From: Streptomyces sp. CB00455
Lineage (GTDB): Bacteria; Actinomycetota; Actinomycetes; Streptomycetales; Streptomycetaceae
Direction: 5' to 3'
Assembly: GCF_001905445.1 (NCBI RefSeq)
Contig: NZ_LIVQ01000005.1
Location: 386,756-450,755 of the forward strand
Length of the DNA stretch: 64,000 nucleotides
The translations under genes were made by a program, and so were the position numbers. Positions 16,109 to 23,810 of the stretch are shown here, piece by piece (position 1 is the stretch's first letter; the number at the start of each line of letters is the position of its first letter). The notes under the pieces were generated by a model, which was given only the letters and a program-made list of their open reading frames with translations, had not been told where the DNA came from and made no database searches.

Positions 16109-16971
16109 GACCGGACCCCGGGGCGCCCGACGGGCGGGAGCACCGCATCGATCATCCGCCGGGCGACGGAGGCCAGTTCGGCCGGATCCGGTGCCGGGCG
16201 GGAGCGGGCCGTGGCGCCTGCCAGGCGGTCGTACAGGAGCCCGTCGGTCCAGGCGACCAGCAGATCGGCGGCCTCCTCGGGCCGGTCCGCGCCCAGGGCG
16301 GCCAGGATCCCCGCGGCGCGGGTCCGCGCCCCCCGGCCCGCCCGGTGGAGGTCCGGCTCCAGTTCGGGTCGGCGGGCCGCCTCCAGGCTCAGTTCGAAAC
16401 GGACCAGCTGCCGCGCCCGCCCCGACGTCAGCCAGCGGTGCAGCAGCGCGGCGAGCGCCACGGCGGCCGCGTCCCGGTCGCCCGGCGGGCGCGGCCGCCC
16501 GGCCCTGTCAGGACCGGACGTGCCCGTGTCCGGACCCCCGGGGCAGGCGTCGTCGTCGAGTACGGCGTCGGGGCCGCCGGATCCGCGGGCCGCGGCGCCG
16601 GGGCCCCCGGATCCGCGGCCCGCGGCGTCAGGGCCGGAGCCCGCACCCGTCAGGCCGGGACCGGCGGGGTCGAGGTCGGTGAGGCCGGGACCGGTGGGGT
16701 CGGCGGGGTCGAGGTCGGTGAGGCGGGGACCGGTGAGGCCGGGCCCGGCGAGGTCGAGGTCGGCGAGGTCGAGGTCGGCCAGCCGCTGGTAGCACGCGGC
16801 GATCAGCGCCGTCCGCGTCCGGAAGTAGTACGAGGTACTGCCCGCCGGCAGCCGCGCCGCGCCGTCGACCGCCCGGTGGGTCAGGGCCCGCAGCCCGCCC
16901 GCGGCGACGAGGTCGATCGCGGTGTCCGCGATGAGGGTCCTGCGGTCGGGGCCGCGCTCGGGGGTGGACAT
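16105..16971 (-). CDS. TetR-family regulator with large low-complexity insertion
   Basis: A 288-residue TetR repressor. Residues 10-60 form the DNA-binding domain (LIADTAIDLVAAGG, THRAVDGAARLPAGSTSYYFRTR). Residues about 67-165 are an unusual Asp/Leu/Pro/Gly repeat (ADLDLADLDL, LTDLDPA, ARGSGGP-like units) inserted before the ligand-binding domain, which resumes at VALAALLHRW. Usual family length is about 190. It diverges from the FAD monooxygenase across two matching operators and probably represses both directions, with a substrate of the monooxygenase as a plausible inducer. The insertion region is a G-rich DNA minisatellite on the plus strand. Confidence 0.85.
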   Translation of the reverse strand: MSTPERGPDRRTLIADTAIDLVAAGGLRALTHRAVDGAARLPAGSTSYYFRTRTALIAACYQRLADLDLADLDLAGPGLTGPRLTDLDPADPTGPGLTDLDPAGPGLTGAGSGPDAAGRGSGGPGAAARGSGGPDAVLDDDACPGGPDTGTSGPDRAGRPRPPGDRDAAAVALAALLHRWLTSGRARQLVRFELSLEAARRPELEPDLHRAGRGARTRAAGILAALGADRPEEAADLLVAWTDGLLYDRLAGATARSRPAPDPAELASVARRMIDAVLPPVGRPGVRS

Positions 16972-16975
16972 GATG

Positions 16976-16997
16976 TCACTCTACAGCTGTAGAGTGA
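16976..16997. promoter_or_regulatory. Operator O1, 22-bp perfect palindrome
   Basis: TCACTCTACAG and CTGTAGAGTGA form an uninterrupted 22-bp palindrome starting 5 bp before the TetR start. Its core CTCTAC-N4-GTAGAG also occurs in O2, 30 bp away centre to centre (about three helical turns). Autorepression of the TetR gene is the obvious reading. Confidence 0.8.
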
Positions 16998-17002
16998 CCT
17001 CA

Positions 17003-17030
17003 CTCCTCCTCTACGGATGTAGAGGAGGAG
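17003..17030. promoter_or_regulatory. Operator O2, 12-bp arms around GGAT
   Basis: CTCCTCCTCTAC (17003-17014) and GTAGAGGAGGAG (17019-17030) share the CTCTAC-N4-GTAGAG core with O1. The right arm AGGAGGAG lies 19-27 bases before the monooxygenase ATG, so a bound repressor would cover the promoter or ribosome-loading region of that gene. Confidence 0.75.
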
Positions 17031-17048
17031 TTCGGCGAGGGAGGCGAC

Positions 17049-18221
17049 ATGTCACAGCGTCATGCGGTCGTGGCGGGTGCGGGGATCGGCGGGCTGAGCG
17101 CGGCCCTGGCCCTGCACCGCCGCGGCTGGCGGGTCACCGTGTGCGAGCGGGCGGACGGGCCGACGGCCGCCGGCGCCGGCATCGTCCTGGCCCCCAACGC
17201 CCTGCGCGCCTTCGACACCATCGGCTTCGACGCCACCCGCGCCGCGGGGCGCGCCGTCCCCGCCGCCATGGGCCTGCGCCGCCCCGACGGCCGCCTGCTC
17301 AGCCGCGCCGACACCGCCGCGCTGGCCGCCCGGTACGGCCGGCCGCCGCTCGCGGTGCACCGCGCGGCCCTCGCCGCCGCCCTGGCCGCCGGGCTGCCCG
17401 GCGGCACGGTCCGCTACGGGGCCGCGGTCACCGCCGTGGACGACGCGGACGGCAGCCCGGTGGTCCGCACCGCCAGCGGTGACCTGGAGGCCGACCTCGT
17501 CGTCGCCGCCGACGGCATCCACAGCCCCCTGCGCCGGCACTACTTCCCGGACCACCCGGGCCTGCGCCACAGCGGGGAGACCGCCTGGCGCACCGTCCTG
17601 CCCGCCGGTCCCGGCGGCCCGGCCGGGACGGCGGCCGCCGAGACGTGGGGCCGCGGCGAACGTTTCGGGATCGTCCCGCTCGCCGACGGCCGGGTGTACC
17701 TCTATGCCACCGCCGTCGTCCCCGAGGGGTACCGGCCCGCGGACCTGCGCCGCGAACTGCTGGCCCGCTTCGGCGCCTGGCACGACCCGATCCCCGCCCT
17801 GCTGGAGCGGATCGACCCGGCGGCCGTGCTCCAGCACGACCTGTACGACCTGGCCGCCCCGCTCCCCCGCTACCACCGGGGCCGCGTCGCCTGGCTCGGC
17901 GACGCCGCCCACGCCATGACGCCCAACCTCGGCCAAGGGGCCTGCCAGGCCATCGAGGACGCCGCCGTCCTGGCCCATCTGGCGGACGCGCGGGACCTGC
18001 CGGCCGCCCTCGCCGCCTACAGCGCGGCCCGCTGCGCCCGCACCGACGCCATCCGCGTCCGCGCCCGCCGGGTCGGCCGGGCCGCGGCATTCAGCCACCC
18101 CCTGGCGCGCGCCGCCCGGGACCTCGCCGTCCGCGTCACCCCCGCCCGCCTCGCACGGCGGGCCTTGGACGACCTCTTCGACGGCTTCGCGCTCCCCGCG
18201 GCACTCACCCCTGCGGCATGA
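17049..18221 (+). CDS. FAD-dependent aromatic-ring-type monooxygenase
   Basis: A 390-residue class A flavoprotein monooxygenase. Residues 7-12 carry the Rossmann GAGIGG, LVVAADGIHSPLR is the DG motif binding FAD and NAD(P)H, and WLGDAAHAMTPNLGQGAC is the GD motif. These enzymes hydroxylate phenolic or polyketide-like substrates. Divergence from the TetR/VOC pair with paired operators suggests a substrate-induced detoxification or modification unit. Start ATG 17049 has GAGGGAGG upstream. The true substrate is not evident. Confidence 0.9.
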   Translation: MSQRHAVVAGAGIGGLSAALALHRRGWRVTVCERADGPTAAGAGIVLAPNALRAFDTIGFDATRAAGRAVPAAMGLRRPDGRLLSRADTAALAARYGRPPLAVHRAALAAALAAGLPGGTVRYGAAVTAVDDADGSPVVRTASGDLEADLVVAADGIHSPLRRHYFPDHPGLRHSGETAWRTVLPAGPGGPAGTAAAETWGRGERFGIVPLADGRVYLYATAVVPEGYRPADLRRELLARFGAWHDPIPALLERIDPAAVLQHDLYDLAAPLPRYHRGRVAWLGDAAHAMTPNLGQGACQAIEDAAVLAHLADARDLPAALAAYSAARCARTDAIRVRARRVGRAAAFSHPLARAARDLAVRVTPARLARRALDDLFDGFALPAALTPAA

Positions 18222-18227
18222 TCCCCG

Positions 18228-18239
18228 TGCCCCGGGGCA
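18228..18239. terminator. Short palindrome after monooxygenase gene
   Basis: TGCCCCGGGGCA is a 12-bp perfect palindrome 7 bp after the stop. It could be a weak terminator or mRNA 3' end before the nitroreductase gene. Confidence 0.35.
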
Positions 18240-18295
18240 GGGACTCTCGTTGGTGAGGTTCGTTGACCTTTCAACACGAAGGAAGGCAGAGTCAC

Positions 18296-18745
18296 ATGAC
18301 CACCGACATCGACTGGGACCACCCGACCGACCCCCGCCCGGGGACCTGGCAGCGCGACCACGTCAAGCTGTACGTGGAGTCGAACGGAGCCGAAGGCCAC
18401 CACTGGAACGGCACCCAGACGCTCCTGCTCACCACCGTGGGCCGGGTCTCCGGCAATCCGGTGCGCACCCCCCTCATCTACGGCGAGGCCGACGGCCGCT
18501 ACCTCGTCGTCGCCTCCAAGGGCGGCGACCCGGCGCACCCGCTGTGGTACCGGAACCTGACCGAGAACCCCGAGGTCCGCATCCAGGTCGGACCCGAGGT
18601 CCTCCAGGGTTCTGCCCGCACCGCGAGCGCCGAGGAGCGTACCGCGTACTGGCCGGTGATGGTCGGCCACTGGCCCGCCTACGACGAGTACCAGGCCAAG
18701 ACCGACCGCGAGATCCCGATCGTGGTCATCGAGCCCGTGCGCTAG
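18296..18745 (+). CDS. F420-dependent (deazaflavin) nitroreductase family protein
   Basis: A 149-residue split-beta-barrel protein of the DDN/F420H2-dependent quinone-reductase family. The segment LLTTVGRVSGNPVRTPLIY, the LVVASKGGDPAHPLWYRNL block and the C-terminal EYQAKTDREIPIVVIEPV are diagnostic. Such enzymes use F420H2 to reduce quinones, nitro compounds or enones, which fits the actinobacterial host. ATG 18296 has a GAAGGAAGG site nearby. It lies 74 bp after the monooxygenase gene and may be read with it or from its own promoter. Confidence 0.9.
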   Translation: MTTDIDWDHPTDPRPGTWQRDHVKLYVESNGAEGHHWNGTQTLLLTTVGRVSGNPVRTPLIYGEADGRYLVVASKGGDPAHPLWYRNLTENPEVRIQVGPEVLQGSARTASAEERTAYWPVMVGHWPAYDEYQAKTDREIPIVVIEPVR

Positions 18746-18781
18746 CGGGACCGCCCGGCAGCCGGCCCGCGGCAGGCTCCC

Positions 18782-18805
18782 CCGCACGGCAGCCCGGCCG
18801 TGCGG
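18782..18805. terminator. Hairpin between nitroreductase and FAD oxidoreductase genes
   Basis: CCGCACGG (18782-18789) and CCGTGCGG (18798-18805) form an 8-bp stem around 8 bases, between converging genes. Confidence 0.55.
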
Positions 18806-18824
18806 CAGCCGGGCTCCCGACCGG

Positions 18825-20414
18825 TCAGTGTCCCAGCACCGCCATCGCCGCGTTGTGCCCGGGGATACCGCTGACCCCGCCCCCGCGCACCGCCCCCGCA
18901 CCGCACAACAGGACGTTGCGGCGGGCGGTCCGCACGCCCCACCGGCCCGCTCCCTCGGTGTCCTCGGGCCCGTACGGCCAGGACAGGTCCCCGTGGAAGA
19001 TGTGGCCGCCGGGCAGGCGCAGTTCGCGTTCGAGGTCGAGCGGGGTCTTGGCCTCGATGCAGGGCCGCCCGTCCGCGTCGAAGGCCAGGCAGTCGGTGAG
19101 CGGTTCGGCCAGGTGCTGGTCCAGCTGGGCGAGGGTCGCGGTCAGCAGCACCTCGCGCGCCTGCCGGTTGTCGTGCCCGAACAGCCGCGCCGGGGCGTGC
19201 AGCCCGAAGAGCGTGAGCGTCTGGTAGCCCTGTTCCGCCGGCTCCGGTCCGAGGATCGTCGGGTCACTCAGGGAATGGCAGTAGATCTCCGAGGGCGGTA
19301 CGGACGGCAGTTCGCCAGCCGCGGCCTCGGCGTAGGCCCTGGCGAGTTCGGCGTAGCCCTCGGCGATGTGGAAGGTGCCGCCGAAGGCTTCGCGCGGGTC
19401 GACGGCGGAGTCCTTCAGCCGGGGCAGGCGGCGCAGCAGCATGTTGACCTTGAGCTGGGCCCCTTCGGGCGCCGGCTCCCCCGGTGCCTCGCCGAGGAGT
19501 TCGGCCAGCGCCCGCGGCGAGGCGTTCACCAGGACCGAGCGGCCGACGACGCGTCCCTCCCCCAGCGCCGTACGGAACACCACCTCGGCAGGTGCCGTGC
19601 CGTCCGTGTCGATCCGCAGGACCTCGTGCCCGGTGGCGATCTCCGCCCCGGCCGCCCGGGCGGCCCCGGCCAGCGCGTCGGTGAGCGCGCCCATGCCGCC
19701 GACGGGCACGTCCCAGTCCCCGGTGCCGCCGCCGATGACGTGGTAGAGGAAGCAGCGGTTCTGCGCGAGCGAGGGGTCGTGGGCGTCCGCGAAGGTGCCG
19801 ATGAGCCCGTCGGTCAGGACCACGCCCCGCACGAGGTCGTCGGCGAAGTGCCGCTCCACCGCCTGCCCGAGGGGCTCCTCGAACAGCATCCGCCAGGCCG
19901 CGTCGTCGTCGACGCGGGCCCGCAGCGCCCCGCGGGTGGGCAGCGGCTCGGTCAGGGTCGGGAAGACCTTGCGGGCGATCCGGCCCGTCGTGCCGTAGAA
20001 GGCGCGCCAGGACTCGTACTCCCGGTCCGAGCCGGTCAGCCGCGCGAAGGACTCGCGGGTGCGCGTCTGTCCGCCGCCGACGAGCAGGCCGCCCGGGCGG
20101 CCGCCGCGCAGGGTGGGCGTGTACGAGGACACGGTGCGCCGTCTCACCGCGAAGCGCAGGCCCAGATCCCGCACGATCTTCGCGGGGAGCAGGGAGACGA
20201 GGTACGAGTAGCGCGAGAGACGGGCGTCGACCCCGGCGAAGGGGCGGGTGGAGACGGCCGCTCCGCCGGTGTGCCCGAGCCGTTCCAGGACGAGGACCGC
20301 GCGGCCGGCGCGGGCCAGGTACGCGGCGGCGACCAGGCCGTTGTGACCACCGCCCACGATCACGTCGTCGTAGACCTCGTGCCCGAAACTGCCGGAGCCC
20401 CGCATCGCCGTCAT
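18825..20414 (-). CDS. Phytoene-desaturase-like NAD(P)/FAD oxidoreductase
   Basis: A 529-residue flavoprotein with the N-terminal dinucleotide-binding VIVGGGHNGLVAAAYLARAG and C-terminal GAGAVRGGGVSGIPGHNAA, as in carotenoid desaturase/PYROXD2-type enzymes. A redox role on an isoprenoid or similar hydrophobic substrate is plausible, but it is not near carotenoid genes. ATG 20412-20414 overlaps the stop of the kinase-TPR gene by four bases, so translation is coupled. It is the last gene of a three-gene leftward operon. Confidence 0.87.
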   Translation of the reverse strand: MTAMRGSGSFGHEVYDDVIVGGGHNGLVAAAYLARAGRAVLVLERLGHTGGAAVSTRPFAGVDARLSRYSYLVSLLPAKIVRDLGLRFAVRRRTVSSYTPTLRGGRPGGLLVGGGQTRTRESFARLTGSDREYESWRAFYGTTGRIARKVFPTLTEPLPTRGALRARVDDDAAWRMLFEEPLGQAVERHFADDLVRGVVLTDGLIGTFADAHDPSLAQNRCFLYHVIGGGTGDWDVPVGGMGALTDALAGAARAAGAEIATGHEVLRIDTDGTAPAEVVFRTALGEGRVVGRSVLVNASPRALAELLGEAPGEPAPEGAQLKVNMLLRRLPRLKDSAVDPREAFGGTFHIAEGYAELARAYAEAAAGELPSVPPSEIYCHSLSDPTILGPEPAEQGYQTLTLFGLHAPARLFGHDNRQAREVLLTATLAQLDQHLAEPLTDCLAFDADGRPCIEAKTPLDLERELRLPGGHIFHGDLSWPYGPEDTEGAGRWGVRTARRNVLLCGAGAVRGGGVSGIPGHNAAMAVLGH

Positions 20415-22696
20415 GGCTCTTGGTAGCACACCTGGCCGAGCCGCTCCAGACAGTGGGCCTCGTCGGCGTGGGCCAGCGCGGTGTCGGGATGCTCGTCCCC
20501 GAGGGCCCGTTCCCGGATGCCCGCGAGGTCCCGGTAGATGGGCAACGCCTCTTCCCAGCGGCCCAGCCGGCCGAGCCCGGCGGCCAGTTCCCGGCGGCTG
20601 ATCAGGGTGTCCGGATGCTCGGGGCCGAGCACCTTGGCGCGGGCGGCGCCGACCTGCCGCGCCTCGGCGACCGCCTCCTCCCAGCGCTCCAGACGGCCCA
20701 GGTTGACGCCGAGGACATGGCGGGCCCTGAGCGTCTCCGGGTCGGTGGCTCCGTAGGCCCGGGTGCGGTCGCGGACCAGCGCCCGGAACAGGTCGAGGGC
20801 CTGGGCACTGTTCCCGGTACGGCCGAGCGCGATGCCGGCCTCGTAGCGCGCGGCGAGGGTGTCCGGGTGGTCGCGGCCGAGGACGCGTTCGCGTACGGCG
20901 GCGACCTCGCGGAAGACGGCGAGGGCCTCCTGCCAGCGGTCCAGGCGGCCGAGCGCGTAGGCCACCTCGTAGCGGGTCAGCAGGGTGTCCGCGTGCTCGG
21001 CTCCGAGCACGGCCGCCCGGTCGGCGGCGACCGCGGCCGCGGCGGTGTGCGCCTCGGCGAAGCGGCCCAGCGCGCCCAGGGCGCAGGCCAGGTTGTGGCG
21101 GCAGCGCAAGGTGTCGGGGTGGAGCGCCCCCATGGTGCGCTCGCGGGCGACGAGCACCGTGCGGTAGACGGCGTACGCCTCCGGGTGGCGGCCGAGGCGG
21201 CTCAGTTCGTACGCCGCCTCCTGGCGCGCCGCGAGGGTGTCGGGATGGTCGGGCCCGAGGACCCGGGCGCGTCCTTCGGCCACGGCTTCGTACGCGGCGA
21301 GCGCCTCTTCGGGGCGGCCGGCGCGGCTGAGGGAGAAGGCGCGCGTGTGGCCGGCGGCCAGGGCGTCGGGGTGGGCCTCCCGGGGGCCCGGGAAGCGCGG
21401 CATCCCGTAGGCCGCCGTGAGCCGCGGGTCCTCGTCGGGCGCGGGGCGGACCAGCGGCCGGGGGCCGGCCCCGCCCGCGGTGGCGTGCCCGCCGCTCGGG
21501 CGCGGCCCGGCCGGCCGGCCGCCGCCGGGGAGCGGGACGGACAGTCCGCCGGTGCGCGGGACGGGGTGCCCGCCGGTGCGCGGGAGGGGGTGCCCGCCGG
21601 TGTGCGGGACAGGGTCCCCACCGGGGCGCAGGACGGGGTGCTCGCCGGTGCGCGGGACAGGGTCCCCGCCGGGGCGCAGGACGGGGCGCTCGCCGGTGCG
21701 CGCGGCCGTCCAGGAGCCGGTGAGCACGGCCCATTCGCCGCTCGCGGGACGGGCCTCGGTCCCCGCCTTGCGGCCGGCGGTCATCCCGCGGGCCCACACC
21801 GGGAGCGGAGGCCGGGCGGCGGGCGGGCCGCCGGGTTCCAGGCGTGCTTCGACGAGGCGGCGGTGCAGGTGGCGCGCGTCGGCGGGGCGGTCCTCGGGGC
21901 ACTTGGCGAGGAGGTCCAGGACGACCTGCTCGAAGTAGTCCGGCAGTTCGGGCCGGTGCTCGCGGGGTGGTACGGGCGCGGTGTCGCGGTGGCCGACCAG
22001 GACGGACCAGGAGTCGCCGAGGTCGAAGGGCGGGGCGCCCGTGGCGATCTCGTAGAGGACGCAGCCGAGGGAGTAGAGGTCGCTGCGGTGGTCGACCTCG
22101 CCGCCCGCGATCTGTTCGGGCGACATGTAGTGCGGGGTGCCCATGGCCATGCCGCCGCCGGTGAGTTTGGCGGTGAAGCCGATGTCGTGGGCGAGGCGGG
22201 CGATGCCGAAGTCGCAGATCTTCACGGTGCCGTCGGTGAGCCGCATGATGTTGGCGGGCTTCAGGTCGCGGTGGACCACTCCCTGGTCGTGGGTGTAGCC
22301 GAGGGCCGCGGCCAGCTGCTCCGCGACGTCGACGACCACGTCCACCGGCAGGGGGCGGGTCTCGCTGTCCTCCATGAGCTGGCTGAGGTTGCGGCCTTCG
22401 AGGAGTTCCATGACGAGGTAGAGGGGGCCGCCGGACGCGCTGTCGTCGCCGAAGTCGTGCACGACGGTGACGCCCCGGTGCTGCAGGGACGCGGCGACGC
22501 GCGCCTCGCGGCGGAAGCGCTCGCGCAGCACCTGGGTGAAGTGGGCGTCCTGCTCGGACCCGATCGGCTTGAGGCACTTCACGGCGACCTGCCGGCCCAG
22601 CGATTCGTCCCGGGCGCGCCACACCTCGCCCATGCCGCCGCGGCCGATGAGGTCGAGGGACCGGTACCGGCCCTGGATCAGTCTGGACTCCGCCAT
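20411..22696 (-). CDS. Soluble Ser/Thr protein kinase with C-terminal TPR array
   Basis: A 761-residue protein. Residues 1-280 are a Hanks-type kinase: GRGGMGEVW loop, K40 in VAVKCL, HRDLKPANI (D144), DFG at 162-164 and SPEQ. A Pro/Gly/Arg-rich linker (about 325-410) has repeats of the type VLRPGGDPVPRTG. Residues about 430-755 hold about seven TPR units of the kinesin-light-chain kind with LGPDHPDTL/ARxE signatures. There is no transmembrane helix or PASTA domain, unlike PknB, so it is probably cytosolic with TPR-mediated partner binding. Its start lies inside the MpaB gene (19-bp overlap). The partner may be one of the operon products. Confidence 0.9.
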   Translation of the reverse strand: MAESRLIQGRYRSLDLIGRGGMGEVWRARDESLGRQVAVKCLKPIGSEQDAHFTQVLRERFRREARVAASLQHRGVTVVHDFGDDSASGGPLYLVMELLEGRNLSQLMEDSETRPLPVDVVVDVAEQLAAALGYTHDQGVVHRDLKPANIMRLTDGTVKICDFGIARLAHDIGFTAKLTGGGMAMGTPHYMSPEQIAGGEVDHRSDLYSLGCVLYEIATGAPPFDLGDSWSVLVGHRDTAPVPPREHRPELPDYFEQVVLDLLAKCPEDRPADARHLHRRLVEARLEPGGPPAARPPLPVWARGMTAGRKAGTEARPASGEWAVLTGSWTAARTGERPVLRPGGDPVPRTGEHPVLRPGGDPVPHTGGHPLPRTGGHPVPRTGGLSVPLPGGGRPAGPRPSGGHATAGGAGPRPLVRPAPDEDPRLTAAYGMPRFPGPREAHPDALAAGHTRAFSLSRAGRPEEALAAYEAVAEGRARVLGPDHPDTLAARQEAAYELSRLGRHPEAYAVYRTVLVARERTMGALHPDTLRCRHNLACALGALGRFAEAHTAAAAVAADRAAVLGAEHADTLLTRYEVAYALGRLDRWQEALAVFREVAAVRERVLGRDHPDTLAARYEAGIALGRTGNSAQALDLFRALVRDRTRAYGATDPETLRARHVLGVNLGRLERWEEAVAEARQVGAARAKVLGPEHPDTLISRRELAAGLGRLGRWEEALPIYRDLAGIRERALGDEHPDTALAHADEAHCLERLGQVCYQEP
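21530..21710. repeat. In-frame minisatellite in kinase linker
   Basis: Repeated units of about 30-36 bp, containing variants of GGTGCGCGGGACGGGGTG and CGGGGCGCAGGACGGGG, encode the RPGGDPVPRTG-type linker of the kinase. Unit number is likely to vary between strains. Confidence 0.6.
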
Positions 22697-23616
22697 GTCT
22701 TGAAGTCGCCCCCGTCGTCGTGCCACGCCCTCCCCGGCCCGTCCAGTATGGCCGCTGATGTACGCAGTGTGTGCGCCGAGGGGCGACTCCCGGGGCCCAT
22801 GCGGCGCATCGCTTTCAAGATGTGACCTGGCGGCAGCTGCCAGCGCAGACCTGCGGGAATGCTGCGCAGGGCGTGTCCGGTGAGGCGCAGGCGGCGGGTG
22901 AGGTCGCGTGGTGCGGGTGCGGGGCGCCCGTACAGCTGGTGTGCCCAGCCGGGGAGGGAGCCGTAGGCGAGGCCGGCGAGTGGCCGCCACAGCAGGTTTC
23001 GGCCAGGGACGAGGAGGGGGTGGACGGGTGGTCCGCGCAGGAAGTCGTCCACGGCACGGGCGTCGGGGCCGGCGGCCAGGGCGGGGCGGACCTGCTCGAA
23101 GTAGGCGGCCAGGGCGGCGGTGTCCGCGGGGACGGCACCGGGGTCCAGGCCGACGAGGCGGGCGTTGACCCGGTTCTCGTCGACATAGGCGTCGGCCTGG
23201 GCGGCGGTGAGCGGAACGCCGGAGCGGCGCAGGACGTGCAGGAAGCTGTCGATCTGGGCGCAGTGGACCCACAGCAGCAGGGCGGGGTCGTCGACGGGGA
23301 ACCGCTCGCCGGTGTCCGGATCGGTGGCCGAGAGCCCGCGGTGGATCGCGCGGACCCGCGCCCCGGCGCGTTCGGCCGCCTCGGTGGTGCCGTAGGTGAG
23401 GGTGCCCACGAAGTCGGCGGTGCGCAGCAGCCGCCCCCAGGCGTCGCGCCGGAAGTCGGAGTTCTCCATGACGCCGCGGACGGCCCGCGGGTGCAGTGCC
23501 TGGAGGTAGAGCGCGCGGACCCCGGCGATCCACATCACCGGGTCGCCGTGGCACTGCCAGGTGACGGAGGACGGCCCGTACAGCCCCGGGTCGGGAGCGG
23601 CCGCGGTGCTTCCCAT
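22678..23616 (-). CDS. MpaB-family (DUF2236) oxygenase
   Basis: A 312-residue all-helical protein of the MpaB/latex-clearing-protein family, which bind heme b and include rubber oxygenase Lcp and a mycophenolic-acid farnesyl-chain oxygenase. The start GDPVMWIAGVRALYLQALHPRAV, followed by DFRRDAWGRLLRTADFVGTLTYG, is highly characteristic. No signal peptide is seen, so it is cytosolic, unlike secreted Lcp. It heads the operon with the kinase and the FAD enzyme. A role in oxidising an isoprenoid or lipid chain is inference. Confidence 0.87.
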   Translation of the reverse strand: MGSTAAAPDPGLYGPSSVTWQCHGDPVMWIAGVRALYLQALHPRAVRGVMENSDFRRDAWGRLLRTADFVGTLTYGTTEAAERAGARVRAIHRGLSATDPDTGERFPVDDPALLLWVHCAQIDSFLHVLRRSGVPLTAAQADAYVDENRVNARLVGLDPGAVPADTAALAAYFEQVRPALAAGPDARAVDDFLRGPPVHPLLVPGRNLLWRPLAGLAYGSLPGWAHQLYGRPAPAPRDLTRRLRLTGHALRSIPAGLRWQLPPGHILKAMRRMGPGSRPSAHTLRTSAAILDGPGRAWHDDGGDFKTWRSPD

Positions 23617-23810
23617 CCCGTACCTCCTGTCGCCGGCGTCCGGCGGACCAGCCTACGAGGCGGACGGCGCGCCGGCCAGGGTGCCGGCGGTCCGCACGGA
23701 CCGGCCGCGGCGGCCGTCCCGTCCCGGCCGGCCGCCGCGTCCGTCGGGCCGGTACGGGGGTGAGGCGGTGCGTCTCGTCGCCTGCGGGCCGTACGGGGCC
23801 TTCCGGACCC

